DNA of 37,157 nucleotides, from the NCBI GenBank assembly GCA_039917615.1, contig JBDSJD010000007.1:1-37157 (forward strand). Reading direction: 5' to 3'. This stretch comes from ZC4RG30 sp039917615 (GTDB taxonomy: Bacteria > Pseudomonadota > Gammaproteobacteria > Steroidobacterales > Steroidobacteraceae). Shown here piece after piece: positions 25,639 through 34,282 of the stretch. A program made the position numbers and the translations under genes. The notes under the pieces were generated by a model that was given only the letters and a program-made list of their open reading frames with translations, did no database searches and was not told where the DNA came from. Position 1 is the first letter of the stretch. Every line of letters begins with the position of its first letter.

Positions 25639-26186
25639 AGCTGCACCTGGGGTGCTGGCGCAGACAGATTCCCGGCTTCATCCACGTGGATCTCTGCGAC
25701 ATGCCGCATATCGACCACCAGTCCGGAATCGACCGGCTTCCTTTTCTGAAAGACGGCAGTGCCAGCCTCGTGTACTGCAGCCACGCCTTCGAGTATTTCG
25801 ACAGGCTGCAGGCTGTGGAAGTTCTTGCTGAATGGCGGCGCGTGCTGGCACCAGGAGGCTTGCTGAGGCTCGCGGTGCCGGACTTTGACGCGCTGGCAGG
25901 TATATACCGGGACACGGGCGATATCTCCACGGTGCTCGGCCCGCTTTACGGGCGGATGACCATCCCGACCAGGGACGGCGACAGCATCCTGTTCCATCGT
26001 ACGGCCTATGACTTTCCTTCCCTCGCTGGAATGCTGGAGGCCAATGGATTCCAGGACGCGCACAGATGGGACTGGCGCACCACTGAGCATGCGCACATCG
26101 ATGACTTCTCCCAGGCCTACTTCCCGCACATGCAGAAAGACACCGGAAGACAGGTATCGCTGAATGTCGAGGCGACCAAGGCGTGA
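25635..26186 (+). CDS. Class I SAM-dependent methyltransferase
   Basis: 183 residues. The usual motif I (LNLGCGxxxxxGFxNVD) is changed to LHLGCWRRQIPGFIHVD but keeps the acidic residue after the second strand. Motif II-like FDRLQAVEVLAEWRRVLAPGGLLRLAVPD is typical of the methyltransferase_11 group. The substrate is unknown. It overlaps both neighbours by four bases, so the trio is translationally coupled. Several AGA and AGG codons suggest recent transfer (inference). Confidence 0.8.
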   Translation: MKLHLGCWRRQIPGFIHVDLCDMPHIDHQSGIDRLPFLKDGSASLVYCSHAFEYFDRLQAVEVLAEWRRVLAPGGLLRLAVPDFDALAGIYRDTGDISTVLGPLYGRMTIPTRDGDSILFHRTAYDFPSLAGMLEANGFQDAHRWDWRTTEHAHIDDFSQAYFPHMQKDTGRQVSLNVEATKA

Positions 26187-27289
26187 ACGGCATCGAATAC
26201 ATACCGCAGATGCGCCCGCTGTTCGGCGACGAAGAGCGTGATGAACTCCTGAGCTATCTCGCGGAGGACGGTTTCATGACCGAGTTCCGCAGGACCGCGC
26301 TGTTCGAGCAGGGCATTGCCCAGTTCACGGGCGCAAAGCACTGCATCGTTGTGAACAGCGGCACGGTTTCGCTCACTCTGGCAGCCATCGCACTGGATGT
26401 AGGCCCCGGGCACGAAGTCATTGTCCCGAACTACACGATGATCGCTACGCCGAATTCAGTGAAAATGCTGGGTGCGGTGCCGGTCTTCGTCGATGTCGAC
26501 GCGGACACACTGGTCGCGGACCTTGACCTGGTCAGGGCTGCGATAACGAAAAAAACCAGGGCAATCATGCTGGTCACCCCGAATGGCCGTGAGACCAGTC
26601 GTGGAATCGCCGCATTCGAGGTGCTGTCCCGCGAAACGGGCATTCCCATCATCGAGGATGCCGCGCAGTCCCTGGGGTCTTTCTATCGCGATGGCAGGCA
26701 TGTGGGCCTTGCCGGCAGGGTTGGAACCCTGTCCTTTTCTGCGCCAAAGCTGATCTCAACCGGCCAGGGTGGAGCACTGATTACGGATGATGACGAGCTC
26801 GCAAGGAAGATCCGTGGGTTGAAGGATTTCGGTCGCTCCAAGGGCGGGATAGACGTACACGACACGATCGGGTTCAACTTCAAGTTCACCGAACTGCAGG
26901 CCTGTGTCGGCCTGGCACAGCTCCGCAAGCTGCCTGCGAGGGTGCGTCGCAAACGCGAGATCTGGCTCAGATACAAAAGCAATCTCGAGGGTGTCCGGGG
27001 GCTGCGCCTCTATGCGCACGACGCAAACCTGTGCACCCCATGGTTCATCGACTGCATGGCTGAGCGGCGCGAAGAACTCGCCGTGTTCATGCATGATGGG
27101 GGAATCGGCACCAGGGTGATGTACCCGCCCATTCACAGCCAAAAGGCCTACCTTCATTCTGGGAGTTTTCCGGTTTCCGAGGCAGTGGGACGTGAAGGCC
27201 TGTGGCTGCCTTCCATGATTCAACTCAGCGATGGGCAGATAGACCGGATTTGCTCGCGGATCGCCGAGTTCTACGTGGGCCTGAGCTGA
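26183..27289 (+). CDS. DegT/DnrJ/EryC1/StrS-type PLP sugar aminotransferase
   Basis: 368 residues. Transfers an amino group, usually from glutamate, to a keto sugar nucleotide. The PLP-binding Asp159 (EDAAQSLG) and Lys189 (FSAPKLISTGQGG) are at the expected places, and the N-terminal VNSGTVSLTLA binds cofactor phosphate. It starts with GTG at 26183, overlapping the preceding TGA. With the cupin and the methyltransferase it suggests an N-methylated or otherwise modified amino sugar for a surface glycan; no glycosyltransferase or nucleotide-sugar synthase is nearby. Confidence 0.9.
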   Translation: MNGIEYIPQMRPLFGDEERDELLSYLAEDGFMTEFRRTALFEQGIAQFTGAKHCIVVNSGTVSLTLAAIALDVGPGHEVIVPNYTMIATPNSVKMLGAVPVFVDVDADTLVADLDLVRAAITKKTRAIMLVTPNGRETSRGIAAFEVLSRETGIPIIEDAAQSLGSFYRDGRHVGLAGRVGTLSFSAPKLISTGQGGALITDDDELARKIRGLKDFGRSKGGIDVHDTIGFNFKFTELQACVGLAQLRKLPARVRRKREIWLRYKSNLEGVRGLRLYAHDANLCTPWFIDCMAERREELAVFMHDGGIGTRVMYPPIHSQKAYLHSGSFPVSEAVGREGLWLPSMIQLSDGQIDRICSRIAEFYVGLS

Positions 27290-27359
27290 CGATCCGCAGG
27301 GCGACTCGACAGCGCGCGCGCGTGCCTGTGCATTGGATTGCGCCAAGGGTGCTTTCCGC

Positions 27360-27401
27360 AACACAATGGCGTATGTCCACAACACAATGGCGTATGCCCG
27401 C
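27360..27401 (+). repeat. 21-bp tandem duplication covering the dehydrogenase start codon
   Basis: Two copies of a 21-base unit (27360-27380 and 27381-27401) share 19 of 21 bases; the identical core is AACACAATGGCGTATG. Each copy carries an in-frame ATG, so the gene has two start codons seven codons apart and the protein begins with a repeated TTQWRM-like segment. Confidence 0.9.
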
Positions 27402-28725
27402 TCTCTGGTTGCTGCCGTTCCTCGCGGGCGCGCTCGCTTCGGCCCAGGCTCCTGCGCCTGGTAACGAACAATTCGCCGTTCGCGTCGTCGCGTCGGGTCT
27501 CGAAAATCCCTGGGAAATGCTCTGGGGTCCAGACGGTCGCATCTGGATCACGGAACGTACGGGCAAGCGCGTGGTGCGCGTGAATCCGGTGGATGGTGCC
27601 ATCTCCCCGGCCCTGACTGTGCCGGATGTGATGCAGAAACTTGGTCAGGACGGGCTGCTCGGCATGGCCTTCCATCCTGACCTGCTGCGAAACAAGGGCA
27701 GCGATTTCGTCTACCTTGCAATGACGTACGACTCGGATCCCGGCCCCGCGGAAGTGCGGCGCCTGCGGATCCGGCGCTACACGTATGACTCGCGAACGCA
27801 GACGCTAGGCAGCCCGCGCGATATCGTTTCGGGCCTGCCGGCTGGCTCAGATCATATTTCCGGGCGGCTCGTCTTCGGCCGGGACCAGAAGCTCTATCTC
27901 ACCGTTGGAGATGGCGGTTTCAATCAGCTGTCGCTGTATTGCCAGCCAATCCGCGCGCAGGAACTGCCGACCGCCGCAGAGATCGCCGCCAGCGACTTTC
28001 AGCACTATCAGGGCAAGATCCTGCGCATCAACCTGGACGGATCGGTGCCTGCCGACAACCCAACGCTCGGTGGCGTCCGCAGCCATATCTACACCTACGG
28101 CCACCGCAACGCGCAGGGTCTCATCGTGGCTCCGAACGGCCGGATATACGCCTCCGAACACGGGCCGAGCATCGACGATGAATTGAACCTGATCGTGCGC
28201 GGCAAGAACTACGGCTGGCCCTACGTTGCTGGATACAAGGACGACCAGGTGTACGAATACACCAACTGGTCGGCGTCGGCGCCCACGCCCTGCTCGTCCC
28301 TCAAGTATACGGAGCGTGTGGCGCCGGCAAGCGTGCCGCACCAGAAGGAAAGCGCCTGGAACGATCCGGCATTCATGCCGCCACTGCGCACATTCTTTAC
28401 CGTGCCGAACGATTTCGACTTTTCCACGCAGCAGTTCGTGACAATTGCCCCATCCGGCATCGATCTATACGCATCGACCGCCATCCCGGGGTGGGCAAGG
28501 TCGATTCTGGTGACGAGTCTCACGCGCGGCACGATCTATCGCGTCAAGCTCAACCCAGCCGGCGACGCGGCAGTGGGCCAGACTCTGGAATACTTCAATT
28601 CCACCGACCGCTATCGCGACGTGCTGGTAGCTCCCGATGGACGGACGATTTTCACGGTGACCGATGCCGCCGGTCAGGGGCGGCCCACGCATCCCGGGTC
28701 GCTGCTGGCATTCACCCTCAAATAG
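27373..28725 (+). CDS. Soluble PQQ-dependent sugar dehydrogenase (GdhB-like)
   Basis: Oxidises aldoses such as glucose with PQQ and Ca2+ in the periplasm (family role). From ATG 27373 the protein has 450 residues, with a short signal peptide ending in ASA. His161 (SDHISGRLVFG), TVGDGGFNQL and GHRNAQGL (Arg245) match the catalytic and PQQ-binding residues of the Acinetobacter soluble glucose dehydrogenase, and YGWPYVAGYKDD and PNGRIYASEHGP also match. ATG 27394 is the alternative start; neither has a clear ribosome-binding site because of the 21-bp duplication. PQQ synthesis genes are not in the window. Confidence 0.9.
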   Translation: MSTTQWRMPALWLLPFLAGALASAQAPAPGNEQFAVRVVASGLENPWEMLWGPDGRIWITERTGKRVVRVNPVDGAISPALTVPDVMQKLGQDGLLGMAFHPDLLRNKGSDFVYLAMTYDSDPGPAEVRRLRIRRYTYDSRTQTLGSPRDIVSGLPAGSDHISGRLVFGRDQKLYLTVGDGGFNQLSLYCQPIRAQELPTAAEIAASDFQHYQGKILRINLDGSVPADNPTLGGVRSHIYTYGHRNAQGLIVAPNGRIYASEHGPSIDDELNLIVRGKNYGWPYVAGYKDDQVYEYTNWSASAPTPCSSLKYTERVAPASVPHQKESAWNDPAFMPPLRTFFTVPNDFDFSTQQFVTIAPSGIDLYASTAIPGWARSILVTSLTRGTIYRVKLNPAGDAAVGQTLEYFNSTDRYRDVLVAPDGRTIFTVTDAAGQGRPTHPGSLLAFTLK

Positions 28726-28872
28726 GGCGGCTCGCGAAAAGGAGCCATCGTCCACATCACGGGGCGGAAATACCTGCGCGCCCTTCGGACGAGGCTGAGA
28801 AGCGCCACAACATTTGCACCGTGACATGTTCGCTAGGATCCCAGGCATCCTTGAGCTGCGAGCAGGTGCGAG

Positions 28873-30057
28873 ATGGGCGTGCTGACTGAAGACCAGGCCA
28901 AGAAGCATATTGTCAAATTGCTGACCGCCATGACCCAGGCCGGCGGATCCGACCTCTTCATCTCGATGGACTTCCCGCCCAGCATGAAGCTGCGGGGCGC
29001 CATGAAGCCGCTCACCGGCCAGAAGCTCAGCGGCGAAATGACCCGCGCGCTTGCCGATGCGCTGATGAACCCCCGGCAGCGCGAAGAATTTGGCCGCGAA
29101 CTGGAATGCAACTTCGCCATGTCAGTGCCCGGCGTGTCGCGCTACCGCGTCAACGTCTTCATGCAGCAACAGCAGGTCGGGATGGTGATCCGCACGATCG
29201 CCAACGAGATCCCGGATCTGGACAGTCTGGGTCTGCCTGAGACGCTGAAGGAAATCGTCATGGTCAAACGTGGCCTGGTGCTGGTCGTCGGGGCGACCGG
29301 GTCGGGCAAGTCGACCTCGCTCGCGGCGATGATCGATCACCGCAACAAGTCGTCCGGCGGTCACATCGTGACGGTCGAGGATCCGGTGGAGTTCGTGCAT
29401 CAATCGAAGCAGTCGCTCATCACGCACCGCGAGGTGGGCATCGACACGCACTCCTGGCACAACGCCCTCAAGAACACGCTGCGCCAGGCACCCGATGTCA
29501 TCCTGATCGGCGAGATCCGTGACAGTGAAACAATGGAGCACGCCATTACTTTCGCGGACACCGGCCACCTGTGCCTGGGCACGCTGCATTCCAACAGCGC
29601 CAACCAGACGCTGGACCGCATCATCAATTTCTTCTCCGAAGAGCGGCGCAAGCAGGTGCTGATGGATCTCTCCAGCAATCTGCGCGCGATCATCTCGCAG
29701 CGGCTGGTGCGCACGGCAGACGGCAAGGGCCGCCGTGCCGCGGTCGAGATCCTGCTCAACACACCGATCGTGCAGGACAAGCTGCTCAAGGGCGACTTCC
29801 ACGAGATCAAGACCATCATGGGCAAGTCCCGGGAACTGGGCATGCGCACCTTCGATCTTTCGCTGCTGGAGCTCTACAACGACGGCGCAATCGACCTCGA
29901 TGAGGCATTGCGCAATGCCGATTCCGCCAACGAGCTGCGCCTGGGCATCAAGCTCAGCAGCAAATCGGGCGCGAAGTCGCCTTCGGTGACACAGATGACC
30001 AAGGGCCTGTCGCTGGAACCTGCCCCCGAGCACAAGGACGGCGCGGCCGCCGCCTGA
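28873..30057 (+). CDS. pilU: Type IV pilus retraction ATPase PilU
   Basis: Accessory retraction ATPase working with PilT. The 394 residues begin with a PilU-like N-terminus (GGSDLFISMDFPPSMKL) and carry Walker A GATGSGKS at 140-147, VTVEDPVEFVHQ, the Asp box DVILIGEIRD at 208-217 and the His box HLCLGTLHSN. The family tail TQMTKGLSLE, typical of PilU and absent from PilT, decides the assignment. pilT is usually adjacent but is not here. No convincing promoter appears in the 147-base gap upstream. Confidence 0.94.
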   Translation: MGVLTEDQAKKHIVKLLTAMTQAGGSDLFISMDFPPSMKLRGAMKPLTGQKLSGEMTRALADALMNPRQREEFGRELECNFAMSVPGVSRYRVNVFMQQQQVGMVIRTIANEIPDLDSLGLPETLKEIVMVKRGLVLVVGATGSGKSTSLAAMIDHRNKSSGGHIVTVEDPVEFVHQSKQSLITHREVGIDTHSWHNALKNTLRQAPDVILIGEIRDSETMEHAITFADTGHLCLGTLHSNSANQTLDRIINFFSEERRKQVLMDLSSNLRAIISQRLVRTADGKGRRAAVEILLNTPIVQDKLLKGDFHEIKTIMGKSRELGMRTFDLSLLELYNDGAIDLDEALRNADSANELRLGIKLSSKSGAKSPSVTQMTKGLSLEPAPEHKDGAAAA

Positions 30058-30130
30058 TTGGCCGCGCTCCTCGTGGCGGATCAGTCGACGACCGCCGGTC
30101 GCCAACTAGATCGGCCGATGAACCTGTCCG

Positions 30131-30997
30131 CTACTTTTTCGCCCGATCATCCATTGCCTTTTGTCCGGCGGCGGTGCTGGGCAGATTCTCGTTGAGGTTG
30201 GGCAGGCACTCGGATTCGGGAATGTCGCTGTGGTCCTTGCGGATGAAGCGCTTGGTGTTCTTCCATTCGCCCTTCCACATCTTCGGGTCGGTCATCGTGT
30301 AGTCGATGCGAAGCATCATGCCGGCATCTTCCATCGTGATGCGCTCCTCCATCTCGAACTGGTCGCTGATCGGAATCCCCGAATCGATGTAATGCTCGTT
30401 CGGCTCGAAGTACTTCGTACGTACCACCAGCGCATCCTTCTCCCAGCGCCCGATGGACTCGCCGTTGTAGGTGTAGACAACAGTGTCTGGGTCGCTGAAG
30501 TTACGCCCATCCGTGTAGATGAAGCGCATGCTGTTGGTGAAGCCGAACAGCATGTACGTGATCGTGGGCAGCTGAATCATGCTGATCGGGTGCACGCGCG
30601 TCATGATCATTGGCATGCCGGCCGGGAAGCACCGGCCGATGGCATCGCGATAGGGCTCATTCTTTGCGCGGGCCGCGGCGTACTCCTTCATCGCCGTCTG
30701 CCCCGGCTCGTAGAATTCCGGATAGGGCGGACCGAACTTGAAGCTCGCGCCATTGCGCAGATTGATATACCAGGTGGCGGTCATGTCGAAGGGGGGCTTC
30801 GAACGCGCCTTGGCGCGGTTTTCCGGTGCGAGGGCCCCGAGGTAGCCATCGTGCGCCTGGGCGAGCGTATCCTCGCCCCGCGTGCTTCCGCCGCCACCTG
30901 CTCGGGCGCCGGGTGCTGCCGCGGGCGCCGGCGCCTGCCCGGCAATCGCTGCCACGCTGCAAGCCATCAACAGGAACATCAGATTGCAGATTTTCAT
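30131..30997 (-). CDS. Secreted protein of unknown function, GDTLVV family, copy C
   Basis: 288 residues with a signal peptide (MKICNLMFLLMACSVAAIAG) and an Ala/Pro/Gly linker. Shared motifs: CFPAGMPMIM, RFIYTDGRN, ESIGRWEKDALVVRT, and FEMEERITM. Here the Gly-Asp of the usual WxGDxLVV is replaced by Lys-Asp. The start overlaps the stop of the multidomain esterase upstream (ATGA) and has no ribosome-binding site, so its translation depends on that gene. Last gene of the 36.5-30.1 kb operon. Function unknown. Confidence 0.8.
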   Translation of the reverse strand: MKICNLMFLLMACSVAAIAGQAPAPAAAPGARAGGGGSTRGEDTLAQAHDGYLGALAPENRAKARSKPPFDMTATWYINLRNGASFKFGPPYPEFYEPGQTAMKEYAAARAKNEPYRDAIGRCFPAGMPMIMTRVHPISMIQLPTITYMLFGFTNSMRFIYTDGRNFSDPDTVVYTYNGESIGRWEKDALVVRTKYFEPNEHYIDSGIPISDQFEMEERITMEDAGMMLRIDYTMTDPKMWKGEWKNTKRFIRKDHSDIPESECLPNLNENLPSTAAGQKAMDDRAKK

Positions 30998-33900
30998 TTG
31001 GGAGGTGCCTCGATGAATTTCAGGATTGGACTGGTCAGCGACTGGTCCGCTGTACCAACTGCATAGGTTTCGGAAAGGTGCGAATGATTCGGTAACCGCA
31101 GGCTGACCATTGGTTTGCCTCCGGCCTTTCGACCGGCGATCAGTTTCTCAGTGTCAGGAATAAAGTCGGGGGGGTCAAGCTCGGCCCAGTTGACTAGCAG
31201 GGGCACAGACACCTGGATCAGCCGTGTGAGAGAAGCACGCTGCGGATACAGGGCGACATCCTCTCCGTAGTAATCCTTCCAGACCGAAACGGTGTCGCCC
31301 AGCTGGTAGACACCCGATGTCAGGATCGCGCCGGCCACCGGCGCCTTCGGCCCGCGCGCCAGATAGTCCGCAACATGCGCGGCACCCGCCGAGTGCCCCC
31401 AGAGGAAGATGCGCGCCGGGTCGGCGCCCCACTCGCGTGCGTGTTCGCGCAACCAGGCAACGAGGCGGTCCAGATCCTCGGCGCCGGCCGGATACTTGAA
31501 TTCCGGCGCCAGCCGGTAGTTGATCGTCATGCCAACGAGGCCGTGCTCGGCAGCCCAGTAGCCGATGTTGTCGTAGTAGAACTGGCCGGCGGAACTCTTG
31601 GCACCGCGCGAGAAGCCGCCACCGTGCACAAACACCACCAGCGGCCGCGGGGCTCCTGGTGCCTTCGGCATGAACACGTCGGCGCGATGCCGCTCGTGCG
31701 GGCCGTAGGCAAGATCCCGGCGCGTTGCAACGGCATCGTGTTGCAGGGCTGCATGCAGCGGGGCGTACAGGGCCGTAGTCTTTGCGGCATCGATCTTGGC
31801 GCCAATCTCGCGCAACCCTGCTGCCACGCTGGCAGGCATGCCGGGCGGTGCAGAAGCTGGCGACGTTGGTGCGGCCGGCGTTGCCTGCGCACGCAACTGC
31901 GCTTGTTGCGCAGCCATGGGTATCAGTGGTGGCAACGAGTTTCGGCCCGTCACCGGATTGGCATAGTGATAAGGGATCTCATACACCACGGGGTACATGG
32001 CAATCGTGCGTGTTGGCGGCGAATCCGGCGCGACGAGTTCCGGATTCGGCCCGGGCATGCCGCTGCTGGCAGCCTTGGTCCAGCCCCCGTCATAACTGGC
32101 GGTGAAGGTATTCCAGGCATTCACCTTGCTGTAGCGCCAGACGCCGTCCGCGCCGCGCACGGCCTCGTTCTCGTAGATTGCTCCGCCCCATGAGGCGCGC
32201 GCGCCCTGGCTCATCTGCTGCAGCATGCGCGAGCGAATCTTCGCGCTCTTGCCGTCGGCAGATAGTGTGATGACCGGCTGCACCTGAATGTGATTCCCGA
32301 GGCGCCCGGCCACTGGCCCTTCCTGGCCCCCTCGTCCGAACACTTTCACGAGGAATTCGCGCACCTTCGGACCCCGGTAGACGCCTCGATGCGCAAGCTC
32401 AATCGAACCCAGCTGCGGATCGAAGAGATCGGCGAGGTCGTTCCACAAGTTCTTGTCGAGGTAGTAGCCGTATGCGCTGCTCAGGTTCTCGATCTCGTGC
32501 ACGGCCTTGACGCGTCCCACGAGACGCTCGATCTCGTCGGCGGCAACCTTAAGGTCCCGCACTGGTTCCAGACTCTTGGTCTCGCCACTGGCCTGCGCTT
32601 GCGCTATCTCACGCGCGCTCGGACCTCCCACCGTTGGGTACTGCAAAGGCTTGAGCGTTACGGGGTTGTTGTAGTGGTACGGCGGAACATGCGCCTTCGG
32701 ATAGATGGCATACACGCTGCTCGGCGGACGATCCGGCGGCAGGTCTGCAAGGGGACCCGGCGCGGGCTTCGCATCCTTGGCCCAGCCCTGGTCGTAATCA
32801 GTGATAAAAGTGGGATAGAAATGCATGGACTTGATCTTCCACACGCCACCCTGCTTCACATACTGGTTCTCGTAGATGCCTTCAGTCCACTGACCAGCCT
32901 CGCCGAGACGCCCGGTCATTGCCCATTCGCGATTGTGCGACCAGGCCTTGTTGCTGTCGGGTAGCACGGTAACTACCGGCTGCAACTGCATGTGGTCGTT
33001 CATCCAGCCAGTGACGAGCCCATGTGGCCCCAGCTTGCCGAGGAATTCGCGCACCCTCTTCTTGCCAACATAGACTCCCTGCTGCGCAAATTCGATGGTG
33101 CCATCGTCTGCGAACAGGTCTGACACCTGATCCCAGTACGCGCGATCCAGGTAGAAACCGTAGGTACGCAGCAGGCTCTCGACCTGTTGTTCATCAGCCA
33201 GCTGCCGCGCCTTGGACAGCAACTTTGCCGCGCGTTGCTTCGCATCCCCGCTTGCAGGCGAGGTTTTCGCAGTCACGGTCCATACGGGGCTGCCCGCGCC
33301 CTTGCCAGGATTGGCGTAATGAAATGGCGCGATGCATGCCGCCGGAAATCCTTCGCAGGAGGCATCGCGTTCGCGATCAGCAGGATGCGCCAGCTGCCGC
33401 GGTCGCCGGGGCGCAGGCACCGCGCTAACTGCGGGCTGCGGCGGCGCTACCCATCCGGTTGCGTAAGGCGCGCCGAAACCGGAGTGGTAGTCCAGCCGCG
33501 CGATCTTCCAGACACCGCCTTCCTTGGCGTATTGCATCTCATATAGCCCTTCGGCCCAGGTGGCGCTGCCGCCAAAGTTGCCGAACATGGCGATGACGCG
33601 CCAGCGCCCCTTCGCAGTCTGTCCGCCGGGATCCAGGTTCACCACCGGCTGGATGCTGAAATGGTTGTAGACGCGCTTGTCTCCCAGGCCAACCTGGCCC
33701 ATCGGCACATTGCCGACGTTGCGAAACAGATGCTCGCGGATGCTGGGTTTGCCAATGAATACGCCGGCCGGATAATTCGCCACCGCATCTGTGGTGAAGT
33801 ACTCCGCCAGATCGGCCCACATGCCCTTGTCGACGAAGTAGCCGTAAGTGCGCTGCAGACGCATGACGGCACTGATGTCGGCAGCAGCCTCAACCTCGGC

Positions 33901-33999
33901 TTCAAGCTGGCCGAGTCGCTGCTCTGGTTTTTCTGCGGCAGCGCCCCCCATGGAGAAGCTCAGCAGCAATGCGACAACAAGCACGCGTCCTGACTTCAT
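30994..33999 (-). CDS. Exported protein with three SnoaL-like repeats fused to an alpha/beta-hydrolase
   Basis: A 1001-residue protein with a signal peptide (1-21). Three NTF2/SnoaL-like repeats lie at about 32-185, 267-410 and 488-640, each with an AYxxxLDxxxW-type helix, IQPVVT-like strand and a Trp-rich edge strand. Each is followed by a proline-rich linker with the motif (F/Y)HY(A/N)NP. The C-terminal part (about 755-1000) is a carboxylesterase-type hydrolase: HGGG oxyanion motif at 792-795, nucleophile GHSAG (Ser870), Asp942 and His972 or His974. ATG 33999 is chosen because GGAG lies seven bases upstream; the frame is open 24 codons further. The architecture is new to me; probable substrate an ester or lactone. 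Confidence 0.85.
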   Translation of the reverse strand: MKSGRVLVVALLLSFSMGGAAAEKPEQRLGQLEAEVEAAADISAVMRLQRTYGYFVDKGMWADLAEYFTTDAVANYPAGVFIGKPSIREHLFRNVGNVPMGQVGLGDKRVYNHFSIQPVVNLDPGGQTAKGRWRVIAMFGNFGGSATWAEGLYEMQYAKEGGVWKIARLDYHSGFGAPYATGWVAPPQPAVSAVPAPRRPRQLAHPADRERDASCEGFPAACIAPFHYANPGKGAGSPVWTVTAKTSPASGDAKQRAAKLLSKARQLADEQQVESLLRTYGFYLDRAYWDQVSDLFADDGTIEFAQQGVYVGKKRVREFLGKLGPHGLVTGWMNDHMQLQPVVTVLPDSNKAWSHNREWAMTGRLGEAGQWTEGIYENQYVKQGGVWKIKSMHFYPTFITDYDQGWAKDAKPAPGPLADLPPDRPPSSVYAIYPKAHVPPYHYNNPVTLKPLQYPTVGGPSAREIAQAQASGETKSLEPVRDLKVAADEIERLVGRVKAVHEIENLSSAYGYYLDKNLWNDLADLFDPQLGSIELAHRGVYRGPKVREFLVKVFGRGGQEGPVAGRLGNHIQVQPVITLSADGKSAKIRSRMLQQMSQGARASWGGAIYENEAVRGADGVWRYSKVNAWNTFTASYDGGWTKAASSGMPGPNPELVAPDSPPTRTIAMYPVVYEIPYHYANPVTGRNSLPPLIPMAAQQAQLRAQATPAAPTSPASAPPGMPASVAAGLREIGAKIDAAKTTALYAPLHAALQHDAVATRRDLAYGPHERHRADVFMPKAPGAPRPLVVFVHGGGFSRGAKSSAGQFYYDNIGYWAAEHGLVGMTINYRLAPEFKYPAGAEDLDRLVAWLREHAREWGADPARIFLWGHSAGAAHVADYLARGPKAPVAGAILTSGVYQLGDTVSVWKDYYGEDVALYPQRASLTRLIQVSVPLLVNWAELDPPDFIPDTEKLIAGRKAGGKPMVSLRLPNHSHLSETYAVGTADQSLTSPILKFIEAPPK

Positions 34000-34018
34000 C
34001 TCTAGTCTCCGGAAGCCT

Positions 34019-34282
34019 TCAGACGATCCAGTGCGAATCAACGGGTTCGAATTCCGGGTGTACCGTCGCATGGCATACCGCTGACTTCATGTGTAGTGAA
34101 TACGGCGGATAGGCAATGCAGATATCGTCCAGCTGCCAGTCGCCACAGGCGTCGGTCACGCACGCAGGGGCGGCCTGCACCAACGAGATGGGCAGCCAAC
34201 TGCTCAGTGCCGCACCGCCCGCAACAAAGCTCACACTGCCGAGGAAACTACGCCGGTCCATATCGCAAGCCGTGGCTTTCAT
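34019..34282 (-). CDS. Small Tat-exported Cys-containing protein, unknown function
   Basis: 87 residues. DRRSFLG at 9-15 with a hydrophobic stretch and an AQA-like cleavage region (VQAAPA, about 35-40) form a convincing Tat signal. The mature part of about 48 residues has four Cys (41, 46, 55, 70) and His71 and His75, followed by an aromatic/acidic tail. It may bind a metal or cofactor, as Tat export suggests folding before transport. Its start overlaps the oxygenase stop by ATGA and the next gene follows after 19 bases. No homologue recognised; it could be a remnant of a larger Tat protein. Confidence 0.65.
   Translation of the reverse strand: MKATACDMDRRSFLGSVSFVAGGAALSSWLPISLVQAAPACVTDACGDWQLDDICIAYPPYSLHMKSAVCHATVHPEFEPVDSHWIV

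Noticed and set aside
27290..27372. GC/CG-alternating tract before the dehydrogenase as an origin or Z-DNA element
   Set aside because: Only about 12 bases of alternation; no repeats or boxes support a role.
29122..30105. 327-codon open frame antisense to pilU
   Set aside because: Shadow of pilU in a GC-rich gene; composition skewed and no family match.
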